Below are positions 52,580 to 61,122 of a stretch of 64,000 bases of DNA, piece after piece. How positions within the stretch are numbered: position 1 is the stretch's first letter; each line of letters starts with the position of its first letter. The notes below the pieces were generated by a model. That model was not told where the DNA came from and made no database searches. It worked only from the letters and a program-made list of their open reading frames with translations. The stretch comes from Planctomycetota bacterium (GTDB taxonomy: Bacteria > Planctomycetota > Planctomycetia > Pirellulales > UBA1268). The position numbers and the translations under genes are program-made. Location: NCBI GenBank assembly GCA_003669605.1, contig QWOP01000085.1, forward strand, positions 1 through 64,000. Reading direction: 5' to 3'.

Positions 52580-54883
52580 ATGGAGCCCCCCGTCCCGCTG
52601 TCGCCGCCGCCGCCCCAGCCTCCCCGGCAGGAACCGGCCGAGTCCGGCCCGGGGAACAGCGCTTTGCTGCCGACTGAGAAGCCCCGTGCCGGCGGCCGTC
52701 CGCGGAGTTTGGCGACGCCGCTGGAGCGATTGCCGGGAGTCGGCACGGCCCGGGCGGACCGCCTCAAACGCCTCGGGTTGGTGACGGCGGCGGACGCACT
52801 GATGCACTTCCCCCGCGACTACCGCGACTTCTCCGGCGCCCATCAGATTGCCGACATCGTGGCCGGCGAGCACGCCTCGATCGCCGGCGACGTCGTCGAT
52901 GTGACATCCCGGATCACCGGCGGCGGCCGGCAGATGCTCGTCGTCCGGTTGGCCTGTGCCCCGGGGAGCGTCCGCGCGGTGTGGTTCAATATGCCCTTCA
53001 TGGCAAAACGGTTCGCCGTCGGGCAGCGGGTCGTGATCGCCGGCCAAGCCAAGCTCGCGGTGGGGAAGTGGGAGTTTGCCCACCCGGAGGTCCGCTGGCT
53101 CCAGGCCGGGGAGCGGTCCGATGCCTCCGACTGGTTGGCCGTCTATCCCCTCGCTGAAGGCGTCCTCCAGTCGCACGTCCGGGCGGCGGTGCAGGCGGCG
53201 CTCGATCACGCCGCCGATCTCCCCCCAGAGGCCCTGCCCGAAGACCTCCTCCGCAGCAAGGAGTTGCTGCCGATCGACGTGGCACTCCGCGAAATCCACA
53301 TCCCCTCGAGCTACGGAATGATCGCCGCGGCACGTCGCCGCTTTGTCTACGAGGAGCTGTTCATGCTCCAGTTGGCACTGCGGATGCACCGTGGCCAGCA
53401 GCAGGTACGACGGGCAGCGCCAGCGATTCCCGTCGACGGTCGCATCGATGGCCGCATCCGTGCCAGGTTCCCGTTCGAATTCACGGCGGCCCAGGTGCGG
53501 GTCTGCGCTGAGATTGCCGCCGACATGGCCCGGTCGGAGCCGATGAACCGTCTCCTCCAAGGGGACGTCGGCAGCGGCAAGACGGCCGTCGCGCTCTACG
53601 CGATCCTCGCGGCGGTGGCGACCCGCGTGCCCGGGGCACCCGCCGATCCGCGTGGTCGATCGGTGGGCTATCAGGCGGCGCTGATGGCTCCCACCGAACT
53701 CCTCGCCCGCCAGCACGCCGCCACGCTTGAGCGGGTGCTCGCCGAGCAGGAGGGACGGCTGCGGAAAAGCGACGTGCGTGTGGAACTGCTCGTGGGGAGC
53801 CAGTCGGCGTCCCGTCGCAGCCAGGCACTGGAGCGAATCGCCAGTGGCGCCTCCAGGATCGTGGTCGGAACGCAGGCACTGGTCTGCGGCGGCGCCGTCT
53901 TCCGCAATCTCGCCCTGGTCGTCATCGACGAACAGCATCGCTTCGGTGTCGTGCAGCGAGGGATCCTCCAGCAGGACCACACCGATCCACATACCCTCCT
54001 CCTGACTGCCACGCCGATCCCGCGGACGATCGCCCATGCGATCTACGGCGAACTCGATGTCTCGATCCTCGATGGCGTGCCACCTGGCAGGCAGCCGGTT
54101 GCCACCTACCGTGTCGGCCACGACCAACTCGACGCGTGGTGGGACTTCTTCCGGCGGAAACTCAAAGAAGGCCGACAGGGATACGTCGTTGTCGCCGCCG
54201 TCGAGGAATCGAAGCGGGGATTGGAGAGCGTGTCGAGCGCCTACGAGCACCTTGCCAACGGACCGCTCGAGGCCTTCCGGTTGGGTTTGGTGCATGGCCG
54301 GATGCCGGCCAAGAAGAAACAGGCGGTGATGGAGGAGTTTCGCTCCGGGAGGATTGACGTCCTGGTGGCCACGAGTGTCATCGAGGTGGGGATCGATGTT
54401 CCCAACGCAACGCTGATGACGATCCTCGACGCCGAGGGATTCGGTCTCGCACAGCTCCACCAACTCCGTGGTCGTGTCGCCCGCGGCGCCGCGCGAGGGA
54501 TTTGCGGCGCCGTGACCGCCAGCCCCGCACCTGACAGCCCCGCCCCTGATGGTGCCGCCCCTGATGGTGCCGCCGCCGAAGACGCCGTCGAGCCCCATCC
54601 CCGCATCGATGCCTTCGTGGGCACCACCGATGGCTTCAAACTCGCCGAGCAGGATCTCCTCCTCCGCGGCCCGGGCGACCTCGTAGGGACACGGCAAAGC
54701 GGTGCGCCGCCGATGTATCTGGCCGATCTCCTCCGCGACGCCAAGGTGGTGGCTGAGGCCCGCCAGGACGCGATGGAACTCTTCCAGCGCGACCCCCGTC
54801 TGGAGGGGGCGGAACTGACGCGATTGCGGCAGTTGATCCACAAGCGTTGGGGAGAGACTCTCGGCCTTGGGGGGGTGGGCTGA
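52580..54883 (+). CDS. recG: ATP-dependent DNA helicase RecG
   Basis: A 767-aa RecG, remodelling stalled forks and Holliday junctions. The wedge domain starts at about residue 50 (LPGVGTARADRLKRLGL, MHFPRDYRD). Helicase motifs are GDVGSGKT (about 327-335), APTELLA (MAPTELLARQH), DEQHRFGV (near 450) and LLTATPIPRT, then VLVATSVIEVGIDVPNA and QLHQLRGRVARG. A proline-alanine-aspartate stretch with a tandem PAPDG-like repeat (bases 54520-54580, just after the RGRV motif) is an unusual insertion; standard RecG has a short conserved loop there. The ATG at 52580 is upstream of a Pro-rich extension of about 45 residues. Confidence 0.96.
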   Translation: MEPPVPLSPPPPQPPRQEPAESGPGNSALLPTEKPRAGGRPRSLATPLERLPGVGTARADRLKRLGLVTAADALMHFPRDYRDFSGAHQIADIVAGEHASIAGDVVDVTSRITGGGRQMLVVRLACAPGSVRAVWFNMPFMAKRFAVGQRVVIAGQAKLAVGKWEFAHPEVRWLQAGERSDASDWLAVYPLAEGVLQSHVRAAVQAALDHAADLPPEALPEDLLRSKELLPIDVALREIHIPSSYGMIAAARRRFVYEELFMLQLALRMHRGQQQVRRAAPAIPVDGRIDGRIRARFPFEFTAAQVRVCAEIAADMARSEPMNRLLQGDVGSGKTAVALYAILAAVATRVPGAPADPRGRSVGYQAALMAPTELLARQHAATLERVLAEQEGRLRKSDVRVELLVGSQSASRRSQALERIASGASRIVVGTQALVCGGAVFRNLALVVIDEQHRFGVVQRGILQQDHTDPHTLLLTATPIPRTIAHAIYGELDVSILDGVPPGRQPVATYRVGHDQLDAWWDFFRRKLKEGRQGYVVVAAVEESKRGLESVSSAYEHLANGPLEAFRLGLVHGRMPAKKKQAVMEEFRSGRIDVLVATSVIEVGIDVPNATLMTILDAEGFGLAQLHQLRGRVARGAARGICGAVTASPAPDSPAPDGAAPDGAAAEDAVEPHPRIDAFVGTTDGFKLAEQDLLLRGPGDLVGTRQSGAPPMYLADLLRDAKVVAEARQDAMELFQRDPRLEGAELTRLRQLIHKRWGETLGLGGVG

Positions 54884-54967
54884 GCCGCTGGGCCGTCGCT
54901 TTTTTAGGGGGGCTTCCCGCGCTGGTTTCCTGCGGAGAGAATTCAGCCTCCGCACCTCCCCAGAGCA

Positions 54968-55267
54968 ATGCCGCCGATGTACTACTTCGCGTACGGATTC
55001 AAGAAACTCTGCCCCCCGCTCTACGCCCTTCAGGTGGCCGAGCAGGCGCTGGTCAATGCCGGCTTTAGCGTCTTCGACCCTGTAGCGGCCGGAAAGGTGA
55101 CCCTCGGCGGCACGCAGGTAGCCGACGGTGCCATGGTCACGGTGGTGGCCATGGATTGCGAGGGGGGAGCCGCTGTGGTCGTCAACGGCTTCTGCGCAAG
55201 TGACATGGCAGTCGCTGCTGCCCGGACCTACGCCGAAGGGGTGGCCGGCGCCATCAATCAAGCCTGA
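54968..55267 (+). CDS. Small hypothetical protein (99 aa)
   Basis: A 99-aa protein with no signal peptide or membrane helix. It reads as an alternating alpha/beta domain (YYFAYGFKKLCPPLYALQVAEQALVNAGFSVFDP, then DGAMVTVVAMDCEGGAAVVVNG), which looks like a genuine small fold. Family not recognised. No clear ribosome-binding site precedes the ATG at 54968; the ATG at 54977 is an alternative. Confidence 0.55.
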   Translation: MPPMYYFAYGFKKLCPPLYALQVAEQALVNAGFSVFDPVAAGKVTLGGTQVADGAMVTVVAMDCEGGAAVVVNGFCASDMAVAAARTYAEGVAGAINQA

Positions 55268-55341
55268 ATGATCGGCCTGGGCATCTTCAGCACCAGCGCC
55301 GATGGCTAGGCTGATCAAGCCAAACAGGCCAATCAGGCTGA

Positions 55342-56493
55342 TCAGTCGTGGGCTGCCAAGGGCCCGCCCTGCAGCGCTGCCCCGCTCCGCCATGCCGTGC
55401 CGTCGCGCTCGACTGCGTGGTAGAGGGTGTCGCGCTCGACAGGCTCGCGGCCGGCCTCGCGGATCAGCCTTTGGATGTGCTCGACAGAGAGCACCTCCGG
55501 CGTGGTGGCGCCGGCATCGTGGTAGATCAGTTCGTGCCGCACCGTGCCGTCGAGGTCGTCAGCCCCGTAGGCCAGCGCCGCCTGGGCGGTGCCGATGCCG
55601 AGCATGATCCAGTAGGCCTTCACGTGGTCGAAGTTGTCGAGCACCAACCGCGACACCGCCATCGTCCGCAGGCTCATCGCCGCCGTCGGCTTGTGGATGT
55701 GGGAGAGGCGGGTGTTGTCGGGATGGAAAGCGAGCGGAATGAAAGTTTGAAATCCACCGGTCTCGTCTTGCAGTTGGCGGAGACGGAGAAGATGGTCGGT
55801 GCGGTGGAAGGCGTTCTCGATGTGGCCGTAGAGCATGGTGGCGTTGCTCCGCAGGCCGAGTGAATGAGCCGTGCGGTGGACATCGAACCAGGCCGCGGTA
55901 TCGGCCTTGTGTTCGCAGATCCGGTCGCGGACCTCGGGATGAAAGATCTCCGCCCCGCCGCCGGGGAGGCTCCCCAGCCCGGCATCACGCAGTTCGACGA
56001 GAATCTCCCGCACCGATCGCTTGGTGAGATGCTGGAACCAGTTGATCTCCACCGGAGTCCAGGCCTTGAGATGCAGGCAGGGATAGTGGTCGTGGAGGAG
56101 ACGGATGATGTTCAGGTACCAGTCGTAGTCTTTTTGGTGGTGAAGACCGCCGACAATGTGCATCTCCGTGCTGCCGGCGTCGACTGCCTCTTGGCCGCGG
56201 GCAAGGATCTGCTCGTCCCCCATGACGTAGCCCCGGGGGTCGCGGAGATCGGCACGGAAAGCACAAAACGTGCAGCGGTAGACGCAGACGTTGGTGGGGT
56301 TGAGATGGGTGTTGATGTTGTAGAAGCCGCGGTTGCCGTTTTTTCGCTCCCGGACACGGTTGGCCAGGGCACCGAGTTCGTGGAGATCAATCCGTTCGTC
56401 CCAGAGCATTTCCGCCTCGGCGGCATCCAGACGCACGCCGGCCTCGACCTTGGCGCGGACCGGTTCCAGGGATGGGGTGGCGGCACGGATCAT
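55342..56493 (-). CDS. mqnE: Aminofutalosine synthase MqnE (radical SAM)
   Basis: A 383-aa radical-SAM enzyme of the futalosine menaquinone pathway, joining a chorismate-derived 3-enolpyruvylbenzoate unit to SAM to give aminofutalosine. The [4Fe-4S] motif CVYRCTFC has Cys70, Cys74 and Cys77, and the family segments NPTNVC, GGLHHQKDYDWYL, LPGGGAEIFHPEVRD and NATMLYGHIE are all present. The ATG at 56493 has GGAGG seven bases upstream; an extension to 56529 is unsupported. The related CofH/MqnC enzymes lack parts of this pattern. It is separated from the ubiE-ubiX-ubiA operon by the Pnkp-like gene. Confidence 0.95.
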   Translation of the reverse strand: MIRAATPSLEPVRAKVEAGVRLDAAEAEMLWDERIDLHELGALANRVRERKNGNRGFYNINTHLNPTNVCVYRCTFCAFRADLRDPRGYVMGDEQILARGQEAVDAGSTEMHIVGGLHHQKDYDWYLNIIRLLHDHYPCLHLKAWTPVEINWFQHLTKRSVREILVELRDAGLGSLPGGGAEIFHPEVRDRICEHKADTAAWFDVHRTAHSLGLRSNATMLYGHIENAFHRTDHLLRLRQLQDETGGFQTFIPLAFHPDNTRLSHIHKPTAAMSLRTMAVSRLVLDNFDHVKAYWIMLGIGTAQAALAYGADDLDGTVRHELIYHDAGATTPEVLSVEHIQRLIREAGREPVERDTLYHAVERDGTAWRSGAALQGGPLAAHD

Positions 56494-56735
56494 GGGGAGG
56501 CCTCCGGGCTGGTGGAGCGAACACGACACTTGAGAGGTAACCGTAGCCGGCCTGTTTCAGCAACACGTCTGCCAAACTTCGGGGAATCCGCGCCTTAAAA
56601 TAGCGATTGCTGCCGGCAGACTGGCTCCCCAGCCGACGCCCGGGAGGCGAACGGGGTATCGTAGGGCAACGCGTTCCGCGCCGGTTTTCGAAGCCCCTGC
56701 CAGTCGCCTTCGGGCGGCTTTCCCGCCCCAGTTGC

Positions 56736-58583
56736 ATGCCCACGGCTTACGACATCATCGGCGATATCCACGGCTGCGATGCCGAGCTGGCCGAACTGCT
56801 GCGGCTCCTCGGCCACGGCGATCCGTTCTCCCCGCACAGCGGCCGGATGCTGGTCTTCGTGGGCGACCTGGTGGACCGTGGCCCGGCCACGCCGGCTGTC
56901 TTGGAGCGGGTGATGCGGCTGGTGAGGGAGGGCCGGGGCTGTTGTGTGGCTGGAAACCACGACGTCCGCCTCGCCGAGGCACTCCGCGGGATCCCCGTCG
57001 AACCGGGGCACGGACTGGAGCAATCGCTCGAGCAGTTCGCCTCCCGCCCCCACGCAGAGCGGATGGAGGTGTTGGCCTTCCTCGAATCGCTGCCCGGACA
57101 CCTCGCGCTTGACGGGGGGCGACTGGTGGTGGCACATGCCGGTCTGGAGGAGGCATTGCATGGAGTCGATTCCGCCGCCGCCCGCGAAGCCGCCATCCAT
57201 GGAACGTACACCGGAGCCTTCGACTCCCGTTGCATGCCGGTCCGGACTGACTGGGCGAATGACTACCACGGTGCTGCCGCTGTGGTCCACGGCCACACTC
57301 CGGTAGAAATTCCAGAGTGGTTTCACAACACCCTCTGCATCGACACCGGCTGCGTGTACGGTGGCCGGCTCACCGCGCTGCGTTGGCCGGAGCGGGAACT
57401 CGTGGCGGTGACGGCCGGCGGCACGTGGGGGAATTCGGCCCGCGGCGCGTTGCCGTTGCGGGCACAGCGCGAACCGACGGCCGAAGCAGTGCCCCTGCCG
57501 CAGGGGACCGCCACCGACGCCATCCGGGTGCTCCGTCGGCGGGCCGTGGAGATTCTTGCCGCCGCTTCCTCTCCGGATGATGCTCGTTCCGGGGCCAGCC
57601 CGACATCCAACGGGGGCCGTCCGCCTGCCGATCCCGCAGCCGACAAGCCTGCTCCGCTTGGTCGCTGGTTGATCCATCTTCCGCCGACGATGTCTGCCTG
57701 CGATCCCGGCCGGACCGCCGACGGGTTAGAGCACCCTCTGGGGGCTTTTGCCCATTACGCCTCGCAAGGGCTGCGGCGGGTGGTGTGCGAGGAGAAACAC
57801 TCCGGCGTGCGTGTGGTGGTGATCCTCTGCCGCGACCGGGCAGCCGCCCGGCGACGGTTCGGCGCTGATGCCCTGGGCGTGATCCATTCCCGTGCTGGCA
57901 GAAGGTTCCTTCCTGCGGCAGCCGAGCAGACGCTGCTCGGGGAGTTTGGCGTCGCCGCGGAGGCCGCGGGAGTGTGGCGTGATCTCGACACCGATTGGCT
58001 GTGCCTCGACGGCGAACTGCTCGGGGAACCGCTGGCCGCGGCGACGCGTCCCTTCCAGGTGGTGCTCTTTCACCTCCTGGCTGCGGAGAGGAGGACCTTC
58101 TTCGATCGCGACCATCCCTGGCATCTAGGACAACTCGCCCGGCTCGTCGCCGAGGGGGACGGCAGCCTCGTCGTCACCCCCCACAGGCTCGTCGATCTCA
58201 CCCGGCCGGTTGAAGTAGCCGGGGCAATTGCCTGGTGGCACGCGCTCTGTCTGGGGGGGGGCGAAGGGATTGTCGTCAAGCCGGTTTCGTGCGCAGGGTG
58301 GGGGGCTTCCGGCCCGGTGCAGCCGGCACTCAAGGTTCGGGGCGCGGAGTGGCTGCGCCGGGTGTATGGCGACGGCTACCGCGATCAAGCGAACTTCGAA
58401 CGCCTCCGACGGCGGAGCCTGATCGCCAAGCGGAGCCGGGCCCTGGGACAGTTCGCCCTCGGCATTGAGGGGTTGGAGCGGTTTGTGGAGGGCGCGGCAG
58501 ACGCCGAGGTGTGGGCCTGCCTCGTGGCGATGGAGGGGGGAATGCCGGAGGCTGGTCGATTCCCCGGTGCGGCCCCACCTTAA
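56736..58583 (+). CDS. Pnkp-like phosphatase-RNA ligase lacking the kinase domain
   Basis: A 615-aa protein matching two of the three modules of bacterial Pnkp (RNA end-healing and sealing enzyme). The phosphatase module starts at residue 1 with GDIHG (9-13), GDLVDRGP (43-50) and GNHD (73-76), typical of binuclear metallophosphatases. The C-terminal ligase (adenylyltransferase) module has motif I EEKHSG with Lys354, motif IV EGIVVKP (Glu510, Lys515), motif V ALKVRG (Lys533), and the Pnkp-type tail KRSRALGQFALGIEGLERF. The N-terminal P-loop kinase is absent: the protein begins at the phosphatase. No Hen1 gene is nearby. ATG 56736 starts at the phosphatase fold; no ribosome-binding site is obvious. 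Confidence 0.85.
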   Translation: MPTAYDIIGDIHGCDAELAELLRLLGHGDPFSPHSGRMLVFVGDLVDRGPATPAVLERVMRLVREGRGCCVAGNHDVRLAEALRGIPVEPGHGLEQSLEQFASRPHAERMEVLAFLESLPGHLALDGGRLVVAHAGLEEALHGVDSAAAREAAIHGTYTGAFDSRCMPVRTDWANDYHGAAAVVHGHTPVEIPEWFHNTLCIDTGCVYGGRLTALRWPERELVAVTAGGTWGNSARGALPLRAQREPTAEAVPLPQGTATDAIRVLRRRAVEILAAASSPDDARSGASPTSNGGRPPADPAADKPAPLGRWLIHLPPTMSACDPGRTADGLEHPLGAFAHYASQGLRRVVCEEKHSGVRVVVILCRDRAAARRRFGADALGVIHSRAGRRFLPAAAEQTLLGEFGVAAEAAGVWRDLDTDWLCLDGELLGEPLAAATRPFQVVLFHLLAAERRTFFDRDHPWHLGQLARLVAEGDGSLVVTPHRLVDLTRPVEVAGAIAWWHALCLGGGEGIVVKPVSCAGWGASGPVQPALKVRGAEWLRRVYGDGYRDQANFERLRRRSLIAKRSRALGQFALGIEGLERFVEGAADAEVWACLVAMEGGMPEAGRFPGAAPP

Positions 58584-58612
58584 ACACCCGTCACGCCTCT
58601 GCAATCGACAGG

Positions 58613-59554
58613 TCAGGCCCAGAGATCGACGGCGATCGCTACCAGGAGAATCATGCCGATAGTGGCGTTGGCGTTGAAGAACGCCTGATTGACGCGTGAG
58701 AGGTCATCTGGGCGGACGATCCAGTGTTCCCAGAGAAGGAGGCCCGCGATCACCACCATGGCTCCCGCATACACGCTCCCCAACGCCGGCACGACCAGCG
58801 GCAGAAGGGCCAAGAGCAGCACCGTGATCAGATGCAGCACCGCCGCCAACCGCAGGGCTCGTGCCACCCCCAGCCGAGCGGGAATGCTATGCAGGCCGTG
58901 GTCGGCATCGAAGCCGGCGTCCTGGCAGGCATAGATGATGTCAAACCCTGCCACCCAGGTCATCACGCCCAAGCCGAGGACCACCGCCGGCAGCAGGTCG
59001 GCCGGTTCGCGGAGCACCACCAAGCCGCGGAGTGCGATCCATGCGGCGACCGGCGCCATCCCCAGCGCCGCTCCGAGCCAGAGGTGGGCAAGCATCGTGA
59101 ACCGCTTGGCGTAGCTGTATCCCAGCAGCCAAGCGAGCACTGGCACCGAGAGCACCATCGGCAGCCAGTTGGGGAGAAAAAGGAGTGTCGAGGCGAGGAA
59201 CGCGGTGCAGGAAGCCACCACCAGAGCGAACACCTCGCCCACCCCCAGGTCGCCGCGTGGCAGGTGACGCGAGGCCGTTCTTGGATTGGCTGCGTCGATC
59301 GAGCGGTCAACGAGGCGGTTGAAGGCCATCGCCGCGGTCCGGGCGGTGATCATGCACAGAAGAATCCCCAGTCCGGCCCGCAGCCATGCTCCGGTGCTCC
59401 CCGTCACCCCGCCCAGATCGCCCCCCATCCGCAACGCTACCAAGCCCGCCATGACAGCGAACGGAAGGGCGAAGATCGTGTGGCTGAAGCGGACGAGTTC
59501 CAGGTACGGGCGGACCCCCGTTGCCGTCATCGCCATCCCGCGGTCATCGGCCAT
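58613..59554 (-). CDS. mqnP: UbiA-family prenyltransferase, likely MqnP
   Basis: A 313-aa integral membrane prenyltransferase with about eight hydrophobic helices. The first Asp-rich motif is NRLVDRSIDAANPRTASRH, and the second is DIIYACQDAGFDADHGLHSIP, as in UbiA/MqnP enzymes. In the futalosine route MqnP adds the polyprenyl chain to 1,4-dihydroxy-6-naphthoate; the presence of mqnE and of ubiX/ubiE next to it supports MqnP rather than UbiA of ubiquinone synthesis. The ATG at 59554 follows GGTGAGG; its start overlaps the ubiX stop by eleven bases. Confidence 0.88.
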   Translation of the reverse strand: MADDRGMAMTATGVRPYLELVRFSHTIFALPFAVMAGLVALRMGGDLGGVTGSTGAWLRAGLGILLCMITARTAAMAFNRLVDRSIDAANPRTASRHLPRGDLGVGEVFALVVASCTAFLASTLLFLPNWLPMVLSVPVLAWLLGYSYAKRFTMLAHLWLGAALGMAPVAAWIALRGLVVLREPADLLPAVVLGLGVMTWVAGFDIIYACQDAGFDADHGLHSIPARLGVARALRLAAVLHLITVLLLALLPLVVPALGSVYAGAMVVIAGLLLWEHWIVRPDDLSRVNQAFFNANATIGMILLVAIAVDLWA

Positions 59555-60185
59555 CCTCACCCCAGCGTTTCATGAGTGTGTTGGGTACGGCCAGCTGGTC
59601 GCAGATCCTGGCGACGAGAAAATCGACCAGATCGGGGATCGTGCGGGCGCCGGCGTAGAACCCCGGTGCCGCTGGGAGCACGACGGCGCCGGCCTCGTGG
59701 ATGGCCTGCATGTTTTTCAACTGTGGCAGCGAGAGGGGAGTCTCCCGGGGAACGACGACCAGCCGGCGCCGTTCCTTGAGGTGCACCTCGGCCGCCCGAT
59801 GGATGAGGTTCTCCCCCAAGGAGTGGGCTACCGCGGCCAGCGTGCCGCCGCTGCACGGACAGATCACCATCGCCTGCGTGAGGAACGAACCGCTGGCTAT
59901 GGGTGCCATCAGATCGCGGTGGTGGTGGTAATGGAGACGGCCGGGTGTTGCCGGCATCGCATCCAGGGAGGTTCCAAGGAGCACCGCCGGGTCGAAGCGG
60001 TCGAGATCGATGTTCCGGGAGAGCTCCTGGAGGATCACCGCCCGACCGGCCGGACTGATCGAGAGGTGGACGTCGCGGCCGGCGGCGAGCACCACCTCCA
60101 GCAACCGCACGGCATACACCGCCCCGGAGGCGCCGGTGATCGCTACCACGAGGGGCAAGGCGGGTGGATGGTGGTCGTGTGACAC
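59544..60185 (-). CDS. ubiX: UbiX-family flavin prenyltransferase
   Basis: A 213-aa UbiX-family enzyme that makes prenylated FMN, the cofactor of UbiD-type decarboxylases. Family features: GASGAVYAVRLLEVV at the N-terminus, the ASGS-like segment IASGSFLTQAMVICPCSGGTLA, GENLIHRAAEVHLKERR and ETPLS. In a menaquinone locus it supplies the cofactor for the decarboxylase acting on the naphthoate intermediate. GTG 60185 gives the full N-terminus and lies two bases after the ubiE stop. Middle gene of the three-gene operon. Confidence 0.92.
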   Translation of the reverse strand: MSHDHHPPALPLVVAITGASGAVYAVRLLEVVLAAGRDVHLSISPAGRAVILQELSRNIDLDRFDPAVLLGTSLDAMPATPGRLHYHHHRDLMAPIASGSFLTQAMVICPCSGGTLAAVAHSLGENLIHRAAEVHLKERRRLVVVPRETPLSLPQLKNMQAIHEAGAVVLPAAPGFYAGARTIPDLVDFLVARICDQLAVPNTLMKRWGEDGR

Positions 60186-60187
60186 GG

Positions 60188-61006
60188 TCAGCGTCCGGGA
60201 TGGATGGCGGGCAAGGCGTCTGCCCGGGTGGCGATCGTGAGCGTGGCGATGCCCAGCGAGAGGGGCACCTGCACGACTGTGGGAAAACCGGCTGTTCGTA
60301 CGAGGCTCGCCAACGCCTCCCCCGAGGGAAAGTCCTCAACGCTGCGATTGAGATAGGTGTAGGCATCGGAGGCATTGCGGGCCACGGCGTTTCCCAACCG
60401 CGGCAGGACGTTGCGGAAATACCAGAGGTAGGCAGACCGCACCACGGCGCTTGCCGGCAGGGAAAACTCAAGGATCGCGAGCTTCCCTCCGGGCTTGCAG
60501 ACCCGTGCCATCTCTGCCAGTCCTGCGGAGGTGTCGGCGATGTTTCGCAGGCCGAAGGCCACCGTCACCAGATCGAAGGTCGCCGTGGGGAAGGGGAGAT
60601 CCATCGCATCGGCCTCGACCCATTCGATCCCCGGATGTCTTTTCGCTCCCTTCTCCATGCCACGAGTCAGCATTGGCAGGCAGAAGTCGCTGGCCACGAT
60701 TCGCAGCCCCGGACTATCGTTACTCTGCGACGAACCGACAGCAGCGGCCCTTTCGGCGTACGCCAGTGCCAAGTCGCCTGTCCCGGTGCAGACGTCGAGC
60801 ATGGCGCCCCCTCGGGGGGGCGGCGGTGCCCGTCGCACCGTCACATACCGCCACCAGACGTCGATGCCCCCAGAGAGGATTCGGTTGACGAGGTCGTAGC
60901 GGGGGGCGATTTCGGCGAACATCCCCCGCACCTTGGTGCCACTTTTGTCGACCGCAGCGGAATTGCCGGTGGTGTGCCGTGGCTCTATGGTTGGGGCTTG
61001 TTCCAT
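60188..61006 (-). CDS. ubiE: Demethylmenaquinone methyltransferase UbiE/MenG
   Basis: A 272-aa SAM-dependent methyltransferase that catalyses the final C-methylation of demethylmenaquinone. Conserved features are FAEIAPRYDLVNRILSGGID at the start, motif I DVCTGTGDLALA, ADAMDLPFPTATFDLVTVAFGLRN, and the late GGKLAILEFSLP. The ATG at 61006 is chosen because it starts the UbiE fold; the frame is open to 61225. It is the first gene of the operon ubiE-ubiX-mqnP and is divergent from comB, 116 bases apart. Confidence 0.95.
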   Translation of the reverse strand: MEQAPTIEPRHTTGNSAAVDKSGTKVRGMFAEIAPRYDLVNRILSGGIDVWWRYVTVRRAPPPPRGGAMLDVCTGTGDLALAYAERAAAVGSSQSNDSPGLRIVASDFCLPMLTRGMEKGAKRHPGIEWVEADAMDLPFPTATFDLVTVAFGLRNIADTSAGLAEMARVCKPGGKLAILEFSLPASAVVRSAYLWYFRNVLPRLGNAVARNASDAYTYLNRSVEDFPSGEALASLVRTAGFPTVVQVPLSLGIATLTIATRADALPAIHPGR

Positions 61007-61122
61007 CGCGGGCAGTGTGCGTCTGGGAGGGTGGCGGATTTGGTTTTGAGCGGGAGAGCGCCAGAGCGTGACTGGCGATACGCCGCCGGGCGGAGACGAT
61101 AGCAGGGATTCGAGGAGGCCGT

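Noticed and set aside
52499-55393. A 964-codon minus-strand frame across recG
   Set aside because: The opposite strand encodes a complete RecG with all helicase motifs; the antisense frame has no motif and spans unrelated genes.
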